Origin: Thiocapsa roseilacustris
GTDB lineage: Bacteria > Pseudomonadota > Gammaproteobacteria > Chromatiales > Chromatiaceae
Reading direction: 5' to 3'
Assembly: GCF_041903755.1 (NCBI RefSeq)
Contig: NZ_JBBWVE010000016.1
Span: 1-64,000 of the forward strand
DNA: 64,000 nucleotides
Shown: piece after piece, positions 59,012 through 64,000 of the stretch
Position numbering within the stretch: the first letter of the stretch is position 1
How the letters are laid out: each line of letters opens with the position of its first letter
Made by a program: the position numbers and the translations under genes
The notes under the pieces: generated by a model
The model's database searches: none
What the model was told of the DNA's origin: nothing
What the model saw: the letters and a program-made list of their open reading frames with translations, nothing else

Positions 59012-59810
59012 TCAACAACGCCTCCTCGTCGGGGAGCAGCAGGCCCGAGAAGTCGATCTCCGTGACCCCGCCGCCGTGACGCAGGCGGAGCCAGTCGTTC
59101 TGCGAGCCGACGGCGAGGTGCGACAGGATGGTTGACGGGTCGGCCCCCACCAATCGTGTGAAGACCGAGGACACCAGCAGATCCCCGCGCAGGCCCAGCA
59201 GATAGCCGGCGAACATGGTGTAACTACAGGCGGCCGGGGTCGGGACGGGCAGTGCTCGGGTCCGCGTTGCGGTGCCCTTCAGGTGGCCGGTTGCCGCCCA
59301 GGTGACACCGAGACGGGTGGCGAGGCTGGACAGCATGACCGGGCTGTAGCGCTCGGGGTAAACCTCTTCCAGGTACGCCACCATCTGCGGACGAGTCAGG
59401 ACCTCACCGGGTTTGAGGGTCTCGATCAAGTCGAAGCTGGCCCGCAGTTGGGGGTCTCTGCAAAACGCGCAGGTCAGGGCCAGCAGCGGCAGCGACGCGG
59501 GGTCTTCCGTGGCGAAGCGACGCAGCAACCGGAACAGGGCCAGGGCGGGGTCGAGCCCGTACGGCTCGTAAAGGTGCTTTTTGCTCTTTTGGCGACTGGA
59601 AAAGGTCGGCTTACCCAACACATTCTCGTCCCGAATGGCGGCGCGGTAGTCGGCGCGGCCGGCGGTCACGGGAACGGAGGCAAATAGCAGCCGTAACTCG
59701 GGCAGCATCAGGGAGCGTGACAGGTGGCCACCCGATCGGCGCAGGGAGAAGCCGAAAGCGGTCGCATGCGGTGGGATCACCAAGGGGCCGGCATCCATCG
59801 ATGCAGTCAT
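58998..59810 (-). CDS. brxA: BREX protein BrxA (DUF1819)
   Basis: A protein of about 270 residues of the DUF1819/BrxA family: an N-terminal SLRRSGGHLSRSLMLPELRL, then NVLGKPTFSSRQKSKKHLYE typical of BrxA, helical DPALALFRLLRRFATEDPAS and ending in DEEALLNGTH. First gene of the BREX remnant. The start is uncertain: MTASMDAG (59810) or MDAGPLV. It starts only about 20 bases beyond the terminator of tRNA-Ala. Confidence 0.85.
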   Translation of the reverse strand: MTASMDAGPLVIPPHATAFGFSLRRSGGHLSRSLMLPELRLLFASVPVTAGRADYRAAIRDENVLGKPTFSSRQKSKKHLYEPYGLDPALALFRLLRRFATEDPASLPLLALTCAFCRDPQLRASFDLIETLKPGEVLTRPQMVAYLEEVYPERYSPVMLSSLATRLGVTWAATGHLKGTATRTRALPVPTPAACSYTMFAGYLLGLRGDLLVSSVFTRLVGADPSTILSHLAVGSQNDWLRLRHGGGVTEIDFSGLLLPDEEALLNGTH

Positions 59811-59832
59811 CCGGGAGTTGCGACGGTACAGG

Positions 59833-59861
59833 CAAATAAAAACCCGCACTCAGGCGGGTTC
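59833..59861 (-). terminator. Intrinsic terminator after tRNA-Ala
   Basis: On the minus strand AACCCGC and GCGGGTT pair around CTGAGT, followed by TTTTATTTG. It should end the tRNA-Ala transcript and separates it from brxA. Confidence 0.75.
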
Positions 59862-59894
59862 TTCGGTATCTGCGAGCGGCATGACAGGGTCATT

Positions 59895-59970
<76 letters not shown>

Positions 59971-60104
59971 GTGTGTCCGATTGTATCTGCGAGGGTCCGT
60001 CCCGATGTTCCTTTTCGAGTGAACCCGGCAGAAGGCGCATTGTGCACCGTGCCGGCGTCTGGAAACAAGTCCCGCGATCCTTCCCCGATCCTCCCGGAGT
60101 GTGC

Positions 60105-61064
60105 ATGCTCGATTCCCTGCCGTTGCTCTTCCCGTCCGACTTTCCCGCGATCGACCGGCGTCGCTTGCAGACACTGCAGATCAACCTGGGCTATCGCTGT
60201 AATCAGAGCTGTCGTCACTGTCATGTCGATGCGGGGCCGAAGCGCTCCGAGTCGATGAGCGAGGAGACGGTCGAGGCGGTGCTCGCATTCCTGGACCGGC
60301 ATCCGGTGCGCACGCTCGACATCACGGGCGGTGCGCCTGAGATGCACCCGGAGTTTCGTCGTCTGGCGCGCGAGGGTCGGCGCCGGGGCGCGGAGGTGAT
60401 CGATCGCTGCAATCTGACGATCCTTTCGGAGCCCGGCCATGAAGATCTCGGTGCCTTCCTGGCGGAGCAAGGTGTTCGCATTATCGCGTCTTTGCCCTGT
60501 TATCTGGCCGACAATGTCGACACGCAGCGCGGCAGCGGTGTGTTTACGGCCAGCATCGCCGGTCTGCGCCAACTCAACCGTCTAGGCTATGGCGTCGAAG
60601 GCAGCGGCCTCGAGCTGGACCTGGTGTTCAACCCGCAGGGTCCGACCTTGCCGCCCGCTCAGTGCGCCTTGGAGGCCGACTACCGCGCCGTTCTCGGCGA
60701 GCGTTACGGCATCGTCTTCAGTCGGTTGTTGACCATCACGAACATGCCGATCAAGCGGTTCGGCAGTCTGCTCCAGTCGACCGGACAGTTCGCCGACTAT
60801 ATGACCCTTCTGAAGGGCGCCTATCGCGCGGAAAATCTCGACGCCGTCATGTGTCGCGATCTGATCAGCATCGATTGGCAGGGCTTCGTCTTCGATTGCG
60901 ACTTCAATCAGATGCTTGGTCTGGCGCTCGAGCGGGACGCACGGCGTCTGCACATCTCCTCCCTCGGTCACGATGCGCTCGAGGGTCTGCGCATCCGCAC
61001 CGCCGAGCACTGCTATGGCTGTACGGCGGGCCAAGGCAGTAGCTGCGGCGGGGCCTTGGCGTGA
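60105..61064 (+). CDS. ArsS-like radical SAM/Cys-rich protein
   Basis: A 319-residue radical SAM enzyme. The [4Fe-4S] motif is CNQSCRHC (CxxxCxxC) near residue 30, followed by VDAGPKRSESMSEETVEAVL and the LDITGGAPEMHPEF motif. The C-terminal Cys-rich part ends HCYGCTAGQGSSCGGALA. It resembles the arsenosugar-biosynthesis protein ArsS/TIGR04167. Start at ATG 60105, with GGAG just upstream. The following gene, of TIGR04282 type, is a known partner class, so the two may modify a sugar, arsenic or selenium compound. Confidence 0.85.
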   Translation: MLDSLPLLFPSDFPAIDRRRLQTLQINLGYRCNQSCRHCHVDAGPKRSESMSEETVEAVLAFLDRHPVRTLDITGGAPEMHPEFRRLAREGRRRGAEVIDRCNLTILSEPGHEDLGAFLAEQGVRIIASLPCYLADNVDTQRGSGVFTASIAGLRQLNRLGYGVEGSGLELDLVFNPQGPTLPPAQCALEADYRAVLGERYGIVFSRLLTITNMPIKRFGSLLQSTGQFADYMTLLKGAYRAENLDAVMCRDLISIDWQGFVFDCDFNQMLGLALERDARRLHISSLGHDALEGLRIRTAEHCYGCTAGQGSSCGGALA

Positions 61065-61098
61065 GGTGAGCGGCCCAGGTCATCCCGAGGGTGTGTCG

Positions 61099-61755
61099 GT
61101 GCTCTACCCGAATGCCCGCATCCTGATCTTCGCCAAGGCGCCGATCCCGGGACAGGTCAAGACCCGCCTGATTCCGACGCTGGGGCCTGCGGGTGCTGCC
61201 GAGCTTGCGTGTGATCTTCTCGAGCGACTGGTCGGGCGACTGTCGCTGGCTCGACTCGCTCGGTTGGAGCTCTGGTGCTCCCCCGATCCCGAGCATCCAC
61301 TCTTTCGCGACCTTGCCGAATCGGCCGGCGTCGCGCTGCGCACGCAGCGGGGCGAGGATCTTGGCGAGCGCCTGAGCGCGGCAGCGGCGGATGCGCTGGG
61401 CCGTGCAGACGCGGTGCTTTTGGTTGGGGCCGATATTCCGGAGCTGGATGCGGACTACTGCGCTTCGGCCCTAGCCGCCCTTGCAGACTCGGATGCGGTT
61501 TTGGGCCCGGCCGAGGACGGCGGTTACGTCTTGCTCGGGCTCAAGGCCCCTGCGCCAGGGTTGTTCGGCAACATGCCTTGGGGCGGTGACCGCGTCGCCG
61601 CAATCACGCGGGGACGCATCGCCTCGATCGGGTGGCGCTGTCCGGAGCTTCCGATCCTCTGGGACCTGGACCGGCCCGAGGACGTCCTGCGTTACCGTCG
61701 CCTCGATGCCGATCGGGGCGACACGCGACCGAGGGTCGGTAACGTCGACGCCTGA
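61099..61755 (+). CDS. TIGR04282-type glycosyltransferase
   Basis: A 218-residue GT-A-fold protein: VLYPNARILIFAKAPIPGQV with VKTRLIPTLGPAGAAELA, a DxD-like VLLVGADIPELDADYCASAL and VLGPAEDGGYVLLGL at the acceptor site, then MPWGGD. The GTG start at 61099 is preferred (GAGGG eight bases upstream), with 61093 as an alternative. It belongs to the small uncharacterised group found beside ArsS-like radical SAM genes. Probably same operon as 60105-61064. Confidence 0.8.
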   Translation: MLYPNARILIFAKAPIPGQVKTRLIPTLGPAGAAELACDLLERLVGRLSLARLARLELWCSPDPEHPLFRDLAESAGVALRTQRGEDLGERLSAAAADALGRADAVLLVGADIPELDADYCASALAALADSDAVLGPAEDGGYVLLGLKAPAPGLFGNMPWGGDRVAAITRGRIASIGWRCPELPILWDLDRPEDVLRYRRLDADRGDTRPRVGNVDA

Positions 61756-61780
61756 GGCGATCTCCGGAAAAATCCACACC

Positions 61781-61916
61781 CGTAAGTTGTGCTGACGATA
61801 GGAAGCACAACTTGCGCCGAAGGTTGGTTGTGCCTCGCGGGCTCGGCACAACCTACGACGGCCGTGGCTTGAAGCGCCGCGATGCGCCGCTTGGCATAAC
61901 GTTTTCCGGAATTCGG
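61781..61916. repeat. Interspersed repeat A, copy 3 (inverted)
   Basis: Two hairpins (AAGTTGTGCT/AGCACAACTT and GGTTGTGCC/GGCACAACC), then a 55-base segment (GGCATAACGTTTTCCGGAAT) found also at the outer end of copy 2. Fills the gap between two convergent genes. Confidence 0.8.
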
Positions 61917-62732
61917 CTAAGAGGTGCGTTGCAGAACCAGCTCCAACACGGCCTTGCTGCCGAAGTAGGCCAGAATCAGCACGACGAATCCACCGAGCGT
62001 CCAGCCGATCGCGATACGACCGCGCCAGCCATTGCGAAACCGCCCGATGAGCAGTCCTCCGAACATCATCCACGCGAGGACCGAAAGCACCGTCTTGTGC
62101 ACGAGGTGCTGTGCGAGCATGTTTTCGAGAAAGGCGAAACCGCTCAGCAAGGCCAGCGTCAGCAGCACGAAGCCCGCCGTGATCATCTCGAAGAGCAGGC
62201 TTTCCATCGTCTGAAGGGGCGGCAGGGTGCGCACGTAACCGCCCGGGTGGCGGCTGCGCAGATGGCTGTCCTGCACGGCCAACAGGATCGCCTGCACCGC
62301 GGCCAGGGTCAGAAGACTGTAGGCCAGCATCGAGAGCAGGACGTGGATTTTCAGGGGCCAATCCGCACTCGGGCGCATGAAGTCGACATCGACGAACGTT
62401 GCCTCCAAAACCAGGCTCAGGGCTGCGGCCGGCAAGAGCAGCAGGCCGAGGTTCTCGACCGGTTTGGTCAAGCTCGACACCAGCAGCAGGGTAATGATGG
62501 TCCAGGTGGTCAGCGCTAGCGCGTTGTAGAACCCGAGGTTGAGCCCGGCGTGGCTGAAGATGCTGTCCCAGAGCAGCCAGCTGTGAAGCGCGAGGCCGAC
62601 GAAAACCAGCCCGAGCACTAGCGGGCGCTGCGGTGTCCAGCCTTCGGTCTTGCGGAACAAGCGCATGCCGATCAGGGTGGCGGCGGCCGAGTAGCAGAGG
62701 ATGGCGACGATGGCGACGAGGGTATGGGTCAT
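61917..62732 (-). CDS. ypjD: CcsA/YpjD-like inner-membrane protein
   Basis: A 271-residue protein with eight membrane helices of the cytochrome c assembly (CcsA) type, related to YpjD/CorE. Marks are the N-terminal VAIVAILCYSAAATLIGMRL, the WPLKIHVLLSMLAYSLLTLA segment and HLVHKTVLSVLAWMMFGGLL. It is placed next to ffh, as in many gammaproteobacteria. It may take part in magnesium/cobalt efflux regulation or heme handling; this is unclear. Confidence 0.88.
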   Translation of the reverse strand: MTHTLVAIVAILCYSAAATLIGMRLFRKTEGWTPQRPLVLGLVFVGLALHSWLLWDSIFSHAGLNLGFYNALALTTWTIITLLLVSSLTKPVENLGLLLLPAAALSLVLEATFVDVDFMRPSADWPLKIHVLLSMLAYSLLTLAAVQAILLAVQDSHLRSRHPGGYVRTLPPLQTMESLLFEMITAGFVLLTLALLSGFAFLENMLAQHLVHKTVLSVLAWMMFGGLLIGRFRNGWRGRIAIGWTLGGFVVLILAYFGSKAVLELVLQRTS

Positions 62733-62750
62733 AGATGGAAACCGATGGGC

Positions 62751-62944
62751 CTAAACCGCGCCCGGCGCGGTATGCGATGTTTTTGGATGGGATCGGCCCC
62801 GGCAGACTTGACGACCGTTGGAGCCGGCGCGGTTTAAGATATTAAAAAATATATTATTTTAAACCGCGTCCCCACTAAGTGTTGTGGATTCATCAAACGT
62901 CTAGCTCACTCGAAACTCAGCATCTTGCTCTGGCCGCGGTTTAA
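62751..62944. repeat. Interspersed repeat C, copy 3, composite
   Basis: 87 bp with ends CTAAACCGCGCC and GGCGCGGTTTAAG, followed by an AT-rich hairpin (AATATATTATT) and a second unit ending GGCCGCGGTTTAAG. Parallel to the composite at 40661-40864. Lies in the 392-base gap between ypjD and ffh. Confidence 0.85.
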
Positions 62945-63124
62945 GTGGGATCGCATACAGGGCTAGCGCAAACCTGACGTCGTCGAGACGGGGCCTTGTC
63001 GTATCGCCTGCCGGTGGCCGGCATTATACTCGGAACTTTCGCGACAGGCCGGGCCGACGCCGGCCTAATTCCGAACGAGTGTCCGTGCGGGCAGCGCGGC
63101 CCGACGAGGATCGAGGTCCACCCT

Positions 63125-64000
63125 ATGTTTGAGAATCTCCAGGATCGCTTCGGCGATGTCCTGAACCATCTGCGCGGTCAGGGCCGTCTGACCGAAGAGA
63201 ACATCAAGGAGACCGTCCGCCAGGTGCGCATGGCGCTCCTGGAGGCCGACGTTGCCCTCCCGGTGGTGCGGCAGTTCGTCGAGGAGGTGCGCGAGAAGGC
63301 GCTCGGCGAGACCGTGACCCGGAGCCTGACCCCCGGCCAGGTCATGATCAAGATCGTCAACGACGAGCTGGTCAAGCTGATGGGACAGGCCAACGAGCAG
63401 TTGGATCTGACCGCACAGCCGCCGGCCGTGGTGCTGATGGCGGGCCTGCAGGGCTCGGGCAAGACGACCAGCGTCGCCAAACTCGCACGCTGGCTGCAGG
63501 AGAAGCAGGGCAAGTCGGTGATGGTCGTGAGCTGCGATGTCTACCGCCCGGCCGCCATCGAGCAGTTGAAAACGGTCGCGGCCGAGGTCGGGGCCGAGTT
63601 CTGTCCGAGCACGCCGGATCAGAACCCGATCGATATCGCCAAGCGCGCTCTCGATGCGGCGCGCAAGCACTTCAAGGATGTCCTGATCGTCGACACCGCC
63701 GGCCGGTTGCATGTCGACTCCGCCATGATGGACGAGATCAAGGCGGTTCATGCTGCGTTGAAGCCGATCGAGACCCTCTTCGTCGTGGATGCCATGACGG
63801 GTCAGGACGCGGCCAATACGGCCAAAGCCTTCGACGAGGCCCTGCCGCTCACCGGCGTCGTTTTGACCAAGACCGACGGCGATGCCCGCGGTGGTGCGGC
63901 CCTCTCGATCCGCCACATCACCGGCAAGCCGATCAAGTTCCTCGGCACCGGCGAGAAGACCACGGCACTCGAACCCTTTTATCCGGATCGTGTCGCCTCG
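63125..64000 (+). CDS. ffh: Signal recognition particle protein Ffh (5' part)
   Basis: 292 codons of Ffh before the window ends. N-domain MFENLQDRFGDVLNHLRGQG; G-domain with GLQGSGKTTSVAKLARWLQE (G1), SCDVYRPAAIEQL (G2), DTAGRLHVD (G3) and TKTDGDARGG (G4), followed by GTGEKTTALEPFYPDR. The methionine-rich M-domain lies beyond the window. A TATACT box occurs at 63027-63032, with no well-spaced -35. Ffh targets nascent membrane proteins with 4.5S RNA; no ffs gene is seen here. Confidence 0.97.
   Translation, partial: MFENLQDRFGDVLNHLRGQGRLTEENIKETVRQVRMALLEADVALPVVRQFVEEVREKALGETVTRSLTPGQVMIKIVNDELVKLMGQANEQLDLTAQPPAVVLMAGLQGSGKTTSVAKLARWLQEKQGKSVMVVSCDVYRPAAIEQLKTVAAEVGAEFCPSTPDQNPIDIAKRALDAARKHFKDVLIVDTAGRLHVDSAMMDEIKAVHAALKPIETLFVVDAMTGQDAANTAKAFDEALPLTGVVLTKTDGDARGGAALSIRHITGKPIKFLGTGEKTTALEPFYPDRVAS

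Noticed and set aside
62733..63124. 4.5S RNA or other structured RNA gene upstream of ffh
   Set aside because: The sequence is explained by repeat C and an AT-rich hairpin. No SRP RNA GGTGTT/GGTCAGG-like tetraloop pattern was found.

Overview
The window is a 64 kb stretch of a GC-rich chromosome. The likely source is a gammaproteobacterium close to the purple sulfur bacteria (Chromatiales/Chromatiaceae type). This is an inference from gene content and composition, not from a marker gene: ffh beside a ypjD/corE-like gene, a CoA-disulfide-reductase-like flavoprotein, an SLC13 transporter with RCK domains, a SoxH-like metallo-hydrolase, a bacterial V-type ATPase and an aerotolerance (moxR/bat) operon. 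Three tRNA genes (Cys, Leu, Ala) and two ribosomal protein genes (L28, L33) anchor the core genome.

Layout. (1) Bases 1-11,100 are an integrated element read almost entirely on the minus strand. It runs from a P4-type tyrosine integrase through an AlpA-like regulator, a primase-helicase, small coupled genes, a terminase-small-subunit-like protein and an S49 protease to a set of very small genes. No portal, capsid or large terminase gene is visible, so it looks like a phage satellite or decayed prophage. Its left part carries the most unusual structure of the window: seven 36-bp direct repeats at about 71-bp period, with a different palindrome in nearly every ~35-bp spacer. (2) 11.3-21.4 kb holds metabolic and envelope genes (flavoprotein, FemAB-like protein, SLC13 transporter, MBL hydrolase, PLD-like protein, glycosyltransferase plus small flippase) mixed with gene fragments (phosphate acetyltransferase, transporter C-terminus, ABC permease, beta-carbonic anhydrase). 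(3) 21.8-27.9 kb is a decaying defense island: type I restriction-modification (hsdM, hsdS, hsdR all broken), a VapBC-like pair with a nonsense codon in the toxin, and a truncated GIY-YIG-like gene. (4) 28-34.8 kb holds a methyltransferase, rpmG/rpmB, tRNAs and a four-gene efflux/ABC operon. (5) 34.9-42.9 kb is a V-type ATPase operon in the order B-D-I-K-E-DUF2764-A, followed by a YihY-family membrane protein. (6) 43.9-51.9 kb is the minus-strand moxR-DUF58-DUF4381-VWA-VWA-TPR-BatD operon. (7) 52.8-59.9 kb has an IclR regulator, an IS1182-type insertion sequence sitting in a palindromic repeat, an MBL hydrolase, a BON-domain protein and a BREX remnant (brxA, brxB, brxC fused to a transposase tail) beside tRNA-Ala. 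(8) 60.1-64 kb has a radical SAM protein, a TIGR04282-type glycosyltransferase, ypjD and the 5' part of ffh.

Several families of short interspersed repeats are scattered through the chromosomal part. I call them A (double hairpin, 3 copies), B (about 150 bp with terminal inverted repeats, 2 copies), C (87 bp with ends like TAAACCGCGCC, 3 copies), D (GTGACACC palindrome, 3 copies) and E (GCTCCAGCG-type, 2 places). They often sit at gene breakpoints or operon gaps. Most broken genes cluster near these repeats or in the defense islands, which suggests a genome with active repeat spread and ongoing loss of defense genes.
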